Source: RI-231 sp041394905 (GTDB taxonomy: Bacteria; Acidobacteriota; Terriglobia; Bryobacterales; UBA6623). Taken from it: a DNA stretch of 64,000 nt. The stretch spans positions 62,001 through 126,000 of the forward strand of contig JAWKHJ010000005.1 in assembly GCA_041394905.1 (NCBI GenBank), written 5' to 3'. Shown here piece by piece: positions 38,301 through 47,123 of this stretch. Positions within the stretch are counted from its first letter, which is position 1; each line of letters starts with the position of its first letter. Both the position numbers and the translations under genes were made by a program. The notes under the pieces are model-generated. The model searched no databases. It saw only the letters and a list, made by a program, of their open reading frames with translations, and had not been told where the DNA came from.

Positions 38301-38517
38301 AGCGGTCACGGGCCGAATCCGGAACCAGGTCGTGGGCTTTCTTCAGCTGTTCCAGCGCCTGCTCGGACGAGCCAGGGCTCTCATAAAGCGCCTTGCCCAC
38401 ATGGCGCAGCTCTCGCAGTTGCGCCGCTGTTTCGGGGTCGATCTTCGGGCCGCGCTTACACCCGAAAAATCCGGCGGAGCACACCGCGATCAGAACCCAA
38501 ACCACCCGTTTCAACAT
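35400..38517 (-). CDS. TPR-FG-GAP/UnbV lipoprotein, heavily frameshifted
   Basis: The gene starts with a lipoprotein signal (VVWVLIAVCSAGFFGCK) and TPRs (HTYFNLGVEYKEGRRRAKAIEQFEKM, VHYNLGQLYKQEDRDADA). Pieces in all three frames then show VCBS/FG-GAP strands (FDDDND, LFLLGGE, LLLNAGG) and a UnbV-like segment (GVKSAKLARGSRVEVKAGPVYHKQVY). After FTWNGREYEYISEVFG, the region HDEYVYLRGDQLVERDGALEVRITEELREVAYL leads to FLNGWVDWADAS and the C-terminal MSSYPYDGSAARFL. Without shifts it would be about 1040 residues. It is related in layout to the CRTAC1 gene downstream. No catalytic motif is visible. The reading is patched together and detail is unreliable. Confidence 0.55.
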
Positions 38518-38574
38518 CGCCTTTCATTATGGCTAGCCGACGCCGTCTCGCGCCGGAGGCTGGACAGAGCGGGC

Positions 38575-39117
38575 TCAGCGAATGAAGCGTTGGACGAAAT
38601 CGCGGCCTAACCCGCACTCCTCGTAGTGCTTGCGACACATTTCGATCTTCGTGAAGACGTCTTCGTAGCCGATGTTCTTGCCCACGGGTCGACGTAATTC
38701 ATGATGCCGTTCACCTGGAACATCGTGATCATCTCCTCGACGCCTTCAGGCACGTAGGCGTGTGCGTTTCGCCACGGTTCGTATAAACGTAGCCGCCCTC
38801 TTCGGCTGTCCAATCGTGCTCGAGATAACGCCACTTGCCCTTGATCAGTAGCCATGAACGGGCTGGGGGTGCCGGTGACGAGCCAGGATGCCGGCCACGA
38901 ACCTTGAGCAGGTTGACCCAATAGCCATGGCCAGTCGAGAGGCAGAGCGGCCGAAACCAGACCTGATCCGCCTGCGGCACCCAGATGCGCTCGTCCTCAG
39001 GCAGCACCTTCGGGATGACAATTTCCGTCGCCGCATCCTCCAGGAAGGCAACTGGTAGGGCATAAAGCTTTGTCTTGTTTGGGCTGTTCGTCGAGCGGCG
39101 CAGCGCCAGAGTAACAC
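38575..39117 (-). CDS. Cupin dioxygenase, 2,4'-dihydroxyacetophenone dioxygenase-like, frameshifted
   Basis: Pieces in three frames assemble into a small cupin: LEDAATEIVIPKVLPEDERI, WVPQADQVWFRPLCLSTGHGYWVNLLKV, then RHRHPQPVHGY with the metal-binding histidines. The rest reads KGKWRYLEHDWTAEEGGYVY, EEMITMFQVNGIMNYVD and GLGRDFVQRFIR before a TGA at 38575-38577. This matches the non-haem-iron 2,4'-dihydroxyacetophenone dioxygenase family, which cleaves a C-C bond next to a carbonyl; relatives may act on other compounds. At least three single-base shifts are present. The GTG at 39117 is a guess for the start. Confidence 0.6.
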
Positions 39118-39153
39118 CGCGGTGGGGACCGCCCCGGCCTACCGGGGGCGGCG

Positions 39154-39894
39154 TTATTTGGGCAGTCCTATCAGATACGTCATCGCCCCGGGAACTTGGT
39201 CGGCTTGGTTTCGTCCCGCCGTCCAGCGAAACTCGGACGAGCAGCCATTTCGAGCAGCTCTTCCGGGTGTAGGCTCGCAGGTACGACACAACGCCATCCC
39301 AAAAGATGGCCAGCGGCAGCACAGGGATCACGTACGTCCAAAACAGGCGTGACCAACGGAACGGCCGGATGAACGGCGTCATGAGCAACACAAACAGGGG
39401 GACGAGCACAAGCGGAAGATCGCCGCCCAGCGCCTCAGCAGCTTCGAAGGCAGCGATCGGCTGCCGCCTGAACTGCATCAGTCAAAATCGCACGTGCGTC
39501 GCTCGGGTCGAAGTGATGGAGCGCATTGAAGATGTGCGCAAGCCGGTGAGCTCGCGTGGCGCCGCGCGCATGTCCACCGGCGACGGCCAGTAGGGCAAGC
39601 GCCTTGCCGCACCCTCATGGGGATAGAGGTCCGTCAGTACGACCTCCGGAGAGGATCGCCGCCGGGCCAGTGGTCGAGAATCGACTCAGCCCAGTTCACG
39701 CCCGACCCGGAACCCAGTCCACGATTCTCGTCGCGCCGCTCTCCTCTACGGCGCGAGCGAGCGGTTCGAGGGCATGCCGGAAGAGGCCGAACTTGTTCTC
39801 GACATGACTGAGGTAATCCGTCATGTAGTCACGCCACAGCGACGGAAACCAACCCTGGTCCTCAAGTTCGAACAGGTGCAGTCTGAATCATCAT
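39154..39894 (-). CDS. Class I SAM methyltransferase-like protein with C-terminal membrane hairpin, frameshifted
   Basis: Reconstructed across frames, it begins near ATG 39894. It reads LHLFELEDQGWFPSLWRDYMTDYLSHVENKFGLF, then motif I VD-GSGSG (near 39720), DLYPHEGA, IFNALHHFDPSDARAILTDA and a strongly hydrophobic stretch LVLVPLFVLLMTPFIRPFRWSRLFW / VIPVLPLAIFWDGVVSYLRAYT. It ends VTYLIGLPK at TAA 39154-39156. The Rossmann part suggests a SAM-dependent methyltransferase; the membrane hairpin is unusual for that fold. Substrate unknown. It lies between the sulfatase and the cupin gene, each gap under 50 bases. Confidence 0.55.
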
Positions 39895-39932
39895 CCGCAC
39901 CAGAAGGATGCGCACTCAAGGGACGGTCACCA

Positions 39933-41380
39933 CTAGCGGCTGCGGCCAGCATCGATCAGCCGTTGCAGATCCGCTTCGAAGGCCTTTGCGGTATCCGGCG
40001 TCTTCGACAACAGATCATTCCGCTCGCCAATGTCCTCCGAAAGGTCGTAAAGCTGATACGGCTTCGCAAAATGGCTCGCCCAGCGGTTTCTCACGGCCGC
40101 CGGAGCCGTTGCCCGCCACCAGCTTCCACTTCCCTTCCCGAATGGCGAACAGGCCGTTGGCCGAATGGTGGATGACCGGCGCGCGCTTCCAACCGGGCTT
40201 GCCGGTCATTAGCGGCAACAGGCTGAAGCAACTCCTTCGGCGGAGTCGTTGGGCAGCGACGCCCACGATCGCAGCGGCAGTCGCGAAGAAGTCTGTCAGA
40301 CAGATGGTCTCGTCCGTCCGCGAACCGGCCTGTACTGCCGGAGCCAGCGCACGAAGAACGGCACGTGGTGACCGGCCTCCCAGATATCGGCCTTGGTTCC
40401 GCGAAACAGCCGTTCGAGGTGTGGTGCGTCTCGTCGAACCCTTGCACAGTCGCGTCGGTCACGTGGTCCTTCTCGCCTGGCGCGAGATGGTACATGTACG
40501 ATCCGTTGTCGGACGAATAGAAAACGACCGTATTGTCCGCGACTCCGGCTGAGTCGAGAGCATTGAAGGCTTCACCCACCGTCCAGTCCACTTGGTTGAC
40601 GAAGTCGCCGTAGGGTCCCAGGTTTGTCGCGCCGACGAAGCGCTTGTGCGGCAGGGCGGGCTTGTGGGGCGCGGTCATCGGAAAGTAGAGCATGAACGGT
40701 TGGTCGTGCTTGGCCCGTTCGTGGATGTATGCCGTGGCTTCTGCAGTCAGGTCGTCCAGGGCGTCTTCCGGGTTGAGGTCACGGCCCTTGGGACCATTGC
40801 GCAGGAAGCCGGGGAATGCCGTGGCCGACTGCAGCGTGACGTTGCGCGTGATCTGCCCATTGCGGATGAACACGTAAGGCGGAAAATCGAGCGACGCCGG
40901 GATGATGAACGAGAAGTCGAACCCGCGCGTATGCGGTCCGTCGGTCAGGCCCTGGGTGAAATCAATGTCCTCCTCGTTGGACTTGCGCACGAAGCCGAGC
41001 CCGAGATGCCACTTGCCGACAATGCCGGTGTAGTACCCCTGGCTTTTGAGAAACGAGCCGATCGTCTCGCGGCCCTGCTCGATGAGCGGCTTGCCGTAGC
41101 CATTCAGAACGCCCTTCTTGAGCGAGCCACGCCAAGAGTAGCGTCCAGTGACCAAGCCATAGCGGGTCGGCGTGCAGACGGCCGAGCCGGTATGCGCGTC
41201 GACGAAAGTCATGCCTTCGCGCGAGAGGCGGTTCAGATTCGGCGTTGGGATCTTCGACTTGGGGTTGAGCGCTTGCACGTCGCCGAAACCCATGTCGTCC
41301 GCCAAGATGAAGACGATGTTGGGCTTCTGCGCGGAAGCGATCGCGGCGAAGGCGAGCAGGAGGAAGGCAAGGCGTTGCAT
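39933..41380 (-). CDS. Secreted sulfatase (formylglycine type), frameshifted in the last third
   Basis: A signal peptide (LAFLLLAFAAIASA) precedes a type I sulfatase: metal-site ADDMGFGDV and formylglycine motif C69-T-P-T-R in SAVCTPTRYG, then GKWHLG and SSDNGSYMYH. From about 40425 the frame breaks. Other frames carry GTKADIWEAGHHVPFFVRW, then GLFAIREGKWKLVAGNGSGG, and finally YDLSEDIGERNDLLSKTPDTA before a TAG at 39933-39935. The Cys must be converted to formylglycine by a maturase not in this window. It probably hydrolyses sulfate esters of polysaccharides or small molecules in the periplasm. It leads the minus-strand cluster. Confidence 0.8.
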
Positions 41381-41401
41381 GGCGACTAGTTAGGGTTCCA
41401 C

Positions 41402-41431
41402 GCCGGACGCGAGCCCGTCAAGGAGTCCGGC
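41402..41431. repeat. 7-bp inverted repeat between sulfatase and TerB-like genes
   Basis: GCCGGAC (41402-41408) and GTCCGGC (41425-41431) lie in the 78-base gap between the divergent sulfatase and TerB-like genes. They could be an operator, because no transcript should end in a divergent gap. Confidence 0.3.
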
Positions 41432-41458
41432 GCCGCGTCATCGGTTACGATCAACCCC

Positions 41459-42022
41459 ATGGGACTGTTAGACTTCCTCGGCCTGGGCGGAGGCGCCGCC
41501 CAGCCGACGGACGCTTCCTCGGCGGAAACCGTTCGCAAGATTTCCGCTTCGCTCAAACAGATGGATAAGGAGCACGCGCGCTACATCGCTTGCTTCGCTT
41601 ACTTGCTCGGGCGCGTAGCACTCGCCGATCTGGACATCTCCGACGAGGAAACGCGCGAAATGGAGCACATCGTCGCCGCCCGCGCGGACTTGTCCGAAGA
41701 CCAGGCTGCGCTCGTGGTGCAGATCGCCAAAACCCAGAACGAGCTCTTCGGCGGCACCGAGAATTACGTGATCGCTTCGGAGTTCAACCGCATCGCAACC
41801 CGCGCGCAGAAGGTGGCGCTACTGCACTGCCTCTTTGCGGTGTCGTCGTCGGACCGCTCGATCTCGACGGTGGAAGACAACGAGATCCGCATGATCTCGC
41901 AAGAGCTGCGGCTGGATCACGCGGATTTCATCGCCGCGCGGTCGGCCTTCCGCGAACACCTGGAAGTACTCAAACGTCCTGAAGAGTCGGAGCCTGAGGA
42001 TGAGCAAACGGAGCAGGAGTAG
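41459..42022 (+). CDS. TerB-like (tellurite-resistance/co-chaperone) protein
   Basis: The 187-residue helical protein has the TerB-type pattern: a helix with YLLGRVALADLDISDEETREMEHI, later LLHCLFAVSSSDRSISTVEDNEIRMISQELRL, where paired acidic helices form the metal-binding core. An acidic tail (ESEPEDEQTEQE) follows. TerB domains occur in tellurite-resistance and other stress systems; stand-alone copies are common and their role is unclear. TACGAT at 41446-41451 lies seven bases before the ATG. Its 3' end overlaps the convergent DUF58 gene by 53 bases. Confidence 0.78.
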   Translation: MGLLDFLGLGGGAAQPTDASSAETVRKISASLKQMDKEHARYIACFAYLLGRVALADLDISDEETREMEHIVAARADLSEDQAALVVQIAKTQNELFGGTENYVIASEFNRIATRAQKVALLHCLFAVSSSDRSISTVEDNEIRMISQELRLDHADFIAARSAFREHLEVLKRPEESEPEDEQTEQE

Positions 42023-43247
42023 GCGTCATGCTCTCCTCTTCGCCGATCTCTACTCGGGCCAAGGTCTCGTCCGGCCCAAAGGCCGGCGGCGGGGGGACGG
42101 CGGCAGGGTCTTGGGTGGGCTTGACCGTCGCCAGGTAGGTTAGAGCCTCGAAGACGCCTGCGCCGCCTTCATTCCAATAGAACGTCCGTTCGTCGCTCGA
42201 GAAGGTGATCTCGGTGCGCAGCTCCGAGAGTCGCCACAAGACGGCCGCGCACGTCGCGACACGGCGTTCGAACTCCGCCAGCGCGCCGTCGAGCTTACCC
42301 ACCGGAACGCGGCGATCGAAACGAACCCAGACGCGCTTGCGCTCCTCGCGCGAGTACTCGCGCACCCACAAGCCGCCGTTGCGCGCGGCGGCCTTCCAAT
42401 CGAGGAAGCGCGCCGAGTCTCCCGGCTGCGCCGGGCGGATGCGGTAGAGGTCATGGCTGTCGCCGATCGTGCGGCCGGCCTCTTCCTGCTCCACTTGACG
42501 AATGATCGACTCCGCGCGCTCGTGCATCGTCACCGCGGGGTAGACGGTGACCACCTCGCGAAGACCCAGCGCCATACGCCGCTCGACAAATCCGAAAGGA
42601 AAGGTCGTACTCAACTCGATCGTTTCGTTGTGGTAGCAGCCGCGCTGAGCCACCTCGGCGCGCGCCATCGCAACGGTCGTCTCGCCTGCCCCAAGAATGG
42701 GGATGTAGACGCGCTCGAGCTCGAGCCCAGGCTTGCCTCGAGCCTGGGTCGAAGAGAGCCGCAATGAGTAGGAGGGGACGTGGCGCTTGGTGTTCTGCAC
42801 CGCGATACGCGCCAACACCGGCTGTCCGGCAAAGATGTGGTCCGGCAGCGCGATGCGCAGGTTCAAGTTCGCCAAAGTCAGCCGAGAGACGAGCTCGGAG
42901 GCCAGCAGCGTAGCCAGCATCGAGCTCAGCGTCAGGTAGATCAAGTTGTTGCCCGAATAGAGCGCCGTGCCGCCAACCACCGCCATCAGCAGCAAAAAGA
43001 GCATGCCCTGCTTGGTAATCGGCAGACGCACGCGCAGCCTGCGGTTGGACCCTATGCCCGAGAAGATGCGCCGGCCCGACAACGCCAGCACGCGTGCACA
43101 CAGCAACAGCGCCGCCACGGCCGCAGCCAACCCAGCGCCGGCCTGCTCGTGCACGTAGAGCCGCTCGGACGCGAACGCCAGCAACAGCGCAGCGACCAAC
43201 GTTCCGGCCGCGCGCAGCCAATCTCGGCGTTGAAACAATCGGCCCAT
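41970..43247 (-). CDS. DUF58 domain membrane protein
   Basis: The 425-residue protein has two N-terminal hydrophobic hairpins (AAGTLVAALLLAFASERLYV, AAVAALLLCARVLAL; GMLFLLLMAVVGGTALYSG). A beta-rich region and the DUF58 signature (GDSARFLDWKAAARNGGLWVREYSREERKRVWVRFD) follow. DUF58 proteins usually sit with MoxR ATPases and VWA proteins; no MoxR is adjacent here. Function unknown. GCTAGAAT (minus strand, 43260-43267) lies 12 bases before the ATG, with a GGTGGAG that could be a Shine-Dalgarno. Confidence 0.85.
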   Translation of the reverse strand: MGRLFQRRDWLRAAGTLVAALLLAFASERLYVHEQAGAGLAAAVAALLLCARVLALSGRRIFSGIGSNRRLRVRLPITKQGMLFLLLMAVVGGTALYSGNNLIYLTLSSMLATLLASELVSRLTLANLNLRIALPDHIFAGQPVLARIAVQNTKRHVPSYSLRLSSTQARGKPGLELERVYIPILGAGETTVAMARAEVAQRGCYHNETIELSTTFPFGFVERRMALGLREVVTVYPAVTMHERAESIIRQVEQEEAGRTIGDSHDLYRIRPAQPGDSARFLDWKAAARNGGLWVREYSREERKRVWVRFDRRVPVGKLDGALAEFERRVATCAAVLWRLSELRTEITFSSDERTFYWNEGGAGVFEALTYLATVKPTQDPAAVPPPPAFGPDETLARVEIGEEESMTPTPAPFAHPQAPTLQDV

Positions 43248-43286
43248 GCTCCACCCTGAATTCTAGCCCTGCTTCCAGGCATGCGC

Positions 43287-43292
43287 TACGCT
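43287..43292 (+). promoter_or_regulatory. -10 element TACGCT before ATG 43299
   Basis: GCGCTACGCT is followed by six bases and ATG 43299. It favours that ATG over ATG 43281, which would place coding sequence across the element. A divergent GCTAGAAT for the DUF58 gene lies at 43260-43267 on the other strand. Confidence 0.45.
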
Positions 43293-43298
43293 CAAGCC

Positions 43299-45334
43299 AT
43301 GGCACGGTCGGCTTTTTGCGCGCTGTTGTTGGCGTGCTTCCCCTTGGCCGCGCAGACGGCGAAGCGCCCTTTCGATGTGTACGCGCTGCAGCGCGTACAG
43401 CGCGTCTCTGATCCGCAACTCTCGCCCGACGGCACGCGTGTCGCGTTCGTCGTCGAACGCGTGTTTCTGGCAGAGAACGCGAAAGAACGGCAGATCTGGA
43501 TCGTCCCCGTCGAGGGCGGCGAGCCTACGCAGGCCACATTCCAAGGCAAGTCGAATACGCGGCCGCGCTGGTCGCCGGATTCGCAATCGATCGCCTACGT
43601 CTCGGATCGGTCGGGCAAATCGCAAATCTGGGTCATGCACGCCGACGGGTCCCAGACGCGCCAGATCACGGATCTATCCACCGAAGCGGACGGCGTGCTG
43701 TTCTCTCCCTCCGGCGACCGGATCGTCTTCCAAAGCCGCGTTTACACAAAATGCGGTGCAGACGACGCCTGCAACAAGCGTGAGCTCGAGGCCGCCGAGG
43801 CCGACCCAGTCAAGGCGCAACTCTTCGACAAGCTGCTCTACCGCCACTGGGACCATTGGAGCGACGGTCGCGTCTCGCATCTGTTTTCGATGGCGCTCAA
43901 CCAACCGGAGGCCGGCCCAATCGACCTGACCCCGGGCGAGGCGGATGCGCCCACGTTCTCGCTGGGCGGCCCGGATGACTACGCCATCGCGCCGGATGGC
44001 GGAGAGCTGTGCTTCGTGCGCAAGACGGTCGATCGCCCCGAACTGTCGACCGACACGAACCTCTTCGTCGTACCGATGACCGGCGGCGAGCCGGTAAAGC
44101 TCACCAGCAACCCCGCCGCCGACCTTTCGCCCGCCTATTCGCCAGACGGGCGCTACCTCTCCTACCGCCGGCAAGACCGCCCTGGCTACGAGAGCGACCG
44201 CTGGCGCCTGATCGTGCTCGAACGCGACACCGGCAACGCCCGCTCGATCACAGACGCGATCGACCGCTCGGTCACCTCCGCTGTCTGGGCGCCAGACTCC
44301 TCGCGTCTGTTCTTCATCACCGAAGATCGCGGACGCCAGCCGGTCTTCACCGCGCGCCCCGACGGCTCGAGTCAACGCATGGTCATCTACGGTAACGCCG
44401 TGCATGACGATCTGCAGATCGCGCCCGACGTCAAGTCGATCGTCTACACCGCGCAGTCAGGTTCGCGCCCAGTCGAGATTTACCGCAGCATGGCAGAGGG
44501 AGGGCAGCCACAGGCGCTGACGAGCATCAATGCAAAGCTGTTCGACGAGTTTGAGACCACGCCGCTCGAGGACGTCGAGTACGCGGCGCTGGATGGCGTG
44601 AAGATCAGCGGATTCCTGCTGAAGCCGCCGGCCTTCGATGCGCAGAAGCGCTACCCGTTGCTGGTGCTCATCCACGGCGGTCCGCAAGGCGCCTGGGGTG
44701 AATCGTGGAGCTACCGCTGGAACCCGCAAGTGTTCGCAGCAGCGGGCTATGTGGTGTTTCTGCCCAACCCGCGCGGATCGACCGGATACGGACAGGCGTT
44801 CACCGACGAGATCCGCACCGATTGGGAGAGGCAAGCCCTTCGACGACATCCTCGCCGGGGTGGATCACGTCATCGCCAAACCCTGGGTCGACGCGACACA
44901 ACTCTTTCGCGGCGGGAGCGAGCTATGGCGGCTACATGATCGACTGGATGCTCGGCCACACGGAGCGCTTCCGCGCCTTCGTCTCGCACGCAGGCGTCTA
45001 TGACCTGCCGAGCATGTACGGCGCGACGGAGGAGCTATGGTTCCCCCGCTGGGAGTTCGAGGGCGCGCCATGGGAAAACCCGGAGCTTTACGACAAGCTG
45101 TCGCCCTCACGCTACGTCGAGAAGTTCAAGACGCCCACGCTCGTCGTCCACGGGCAGACGGATTTTCGCGTCCCGGTGACGCAGGGGATGCAACTGTTTA
45201 CGGCGGTGCAAGAGCGCGGCGTGCCGTCGGAGTTCCTCTACTTCCCCGATGAGGGCCACTGGGTGCTCAAGCCCCGCAATTCGGTCAAGTGGCACGAGAC
45301 CGTGCTGGGCTGGCTGAACCGCTGGCGGCGGTAG
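43299..45334 (+). CDS. S9 family prolyl oligopeptidase, two frameshifts
   Basis: A signal peptide (SAFCALLLACFPLAAQT) precedes a WD40/TolB-like beta-propeller (LSPDGTRVAFV, WSPDSQSIAYVSDRSG, YSPDGRYLSY) and an alpha/beta-hydrolase domain. The main frame runs to about 44833 (NPRGSTGYGQAFTDEI). An extra base then shifts to GKPFDDILAGVDHVI, and another near 44912 to GASYGGYMIDW. The catalytic Ser is in GASYGGY, Asp in HGQTDFRVP and His in DEGHWV. Joined, it is about 677 residues, normal for the family. It should cleave peptides in the periplasm. Confidence 0.85.
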
Positions 45335-45390
45335 ATTCGCCCGCTAGAACCGCAGCGGACATTCCCTGTTACAATCTGCGGCAGCCTACC

Positions 45391-47049
45391 ATGCCAAGTC
45401 GCCGTGATTTTCTCCGCCTGAGCGCCGCCGTCTCCGCCGCGCTGCCCTTCGGTTGCGGAGGTTCGTCCGCCCCTGAGGAGCAAGCTTCCGCCGAACGCCC
45501 CAACATCATCCTGATCATGGCCGATGACATGGGCTACTCCGACATCGGCTGCTACGGCGGCGAGATCGCCACGCCTCATTTAGACACGCTGGCCGATGGC
45601 GGGCTGCGCTTCAAGCAGTTCTACAACGGCGCCCGCTGCTGCCCCACGCGTGCGCAATTGATGACCGGCCTATACGCTCACCAGACCGGCATCGGCCACA
45701 TGATGGAGGACTATGGCCTGCCCGGCTATCGCGGCGACCTCAACAAGAACTGCGTGACCATCGCCGAGGTGATGAAATCCGCCGGCTACACCACGCTGAT
45801 GACCGGCAAGTGGCACGTGACGCCCAACGTCGACGGCCCCGGCGACCGCCACAACTGGCCCCGCCAGCGCGGCTACGACCACTTCTTCGGCACAATCCAC
45901 GGTGCAGGCAGCTTCTACGACCCCGTCTCACTCACGCTGGAGAACGAATACATCGAGCCCGAGGGCGACGACTGGTACTACACCAACGCCATCGGCGATC
46001 ACGCCATCGAGTTCATCGAAGCCGCGCCGGACGACAAGCCGTTCTTCCTCTATATGCCCTTTACCGCCGCGCACTGGCCCCTACATGCGCCCGAGGAAGA
46101 CGTCGAGAAGTACAAGGGCCGCTACGACATCGGCTGGGACAAGCTGCGCGAGGAACGCTACCAGCGCATGATCGACCTCGGCGTCCTCAAGCCCGAATGG
46201 CCGCTGTCCCCCCGCAACGCCGAAGCGCCCGCCTGGGAGGATGCGGAAAACAAGGAATGGGAAGACCGCCGCATGGAGGTCTATGCGGCGCAGGTCACCA
46301 TCATGGACCGCAATATCGGTCGTGTCGTCGCGAAGCTCAAGGACCTGGGCAAGTACGAGAACACGCTTGTCCTGTTCTTGATCGACAACGGCGGCTGCGC
46401 CGAGGAACTGCGGCCGGGCTTCAAGGCGCATCACGTGCCCGAGAAGACGCTTGACGGCCGGCCCGTCCACGGCGGCAACGACCCGAGCGACATGCCCGGC
46501 CAGGCGGATGACTACCAGTCCTATGGCCTCAAATGGGCGAATTCGTCCAACACGCCCTTCCGCTACTTCAAGCACTGGGTGCACGAGGGCGGCATCTCGA
46601 CTCCGCTGATCGCGCACTGGCCCGCCGGAGTGAGCGCGCCGGGGACGTGGACCGAAGAGCCAACCCACATCATCGACATCATGGCCACTTGCGCCGACCT
46701 TGGCGAAGCGACCTATCCCACCGAGTTCAACGGTCATCAGATCACGCCTCTCGAAGGCAAATCGCTTGGACCGGTCATCAAGGGCGAAGGGCCCGCCGGC
46801 CACGACGCCATTTACTGGGAGCACGAAGGCAACCGGGCCATCCGCCAGGGCAAATGGAAGCTCGTCTCCAAGTGGAAGCCGCCGGAGAACGACAAGTGGG
46901 AGCTTTACGACATGGAAGCCGACCGCTCCGAAATGCACGACCTCGCCGCCGAAATGCCGGACAAAGTGCAGGAGATGGCCGCCAAGTGGCAGGCTTGGGC
47001 GGACCGCGTGGGCGTAGTCGAGTGGCAGAGCTGGAAGAAGGACGCTTGA
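45391..47049 (+). CDS. Arylsulfatase, Tat-lipoprotein type
   Basis: The 552-residue protein opens SRRDFLRLSAAVSAALPFGCGG, a twin-arginine motif followed by a lipobox-like Cys, so it is probably exported folded and anchored. The sulfatase core has ADDMGYSDIGCYGGEI, formylglycine motif C83-C-P-T-R in GARCCPTRAQLMTG, GKWHV, FLIDNGGCAEE and GGISTPLIAHWPAG. The C-terminus is AIRQGKWKLVSKWK ... ELYDMEADRSEMHDLA. Layout follows the arylsulfatase A/betC-like group. A TGTTACAAT extended -10 at 45367-45375 lies 15 bases before the ATG. This frame is intact. Confidence 0.92.
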   Translation: MPSRRDFLRLSAAVSAALPFGCGGSSAPEEQASAERPNIILIMADDMGYSDIGCYGGEIATPHLDTLADGGLRFKQFYNGARCCPTRAQLMTGLYAHQTGIGHMMEDYGLPGYRGDLNKNCVTIAEVMKSAGYTTLMTGKWHVTPNVDGPGDRHNWPRQRGYDHFFGTIHGAGSFYDPVSLTLENEYIEPEGDDWYYTNAIGDHAIEFIEAAPDDKPFFLYMPFTAAHWPLHAPEEDVEKYKGRYDIGWDKLREERYQRMIDLGVLKPEWPLSPRNAEAPAWEDAENKEWEDRRMEVYAAQVTIMDRNIGRVVAKLKDLGKYENTLVLFLIDNGGCAEELRPGFKAHHVPEKTLDGRPVHGGNDPSDMPGQADDYQSYGLKWANSSNTPFRYFKHWVHEGGISTPLIAHWPAGVSAPGTWTEEPTHIIDIMATCADLGEATYPTEFNGHQITPLEGKSLGPVIKGEGPAGHDAIYWEHEGNRAIRQGKWKLVSKWKPPENDKWELYDMEADRSEMHDLAAEMPDKVQEMAAKWQAWADRVGVVEWQSWKKDA

Positions 47050-47123
47050 GCCGAGATCGTACGTTACGTTCCCGGAGCGCTTCGTAACTTTCCACTTGGA
47101 GGTGCGAGCGGCAGCCTGCTTCC

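Noticed and set aside
33850..40430. Mobile element or phage remnant explaining the many small frames
   Set aside because: No transposase, integrase, terminal repeats or target duplications are seen; the small frames reassemble into known families.
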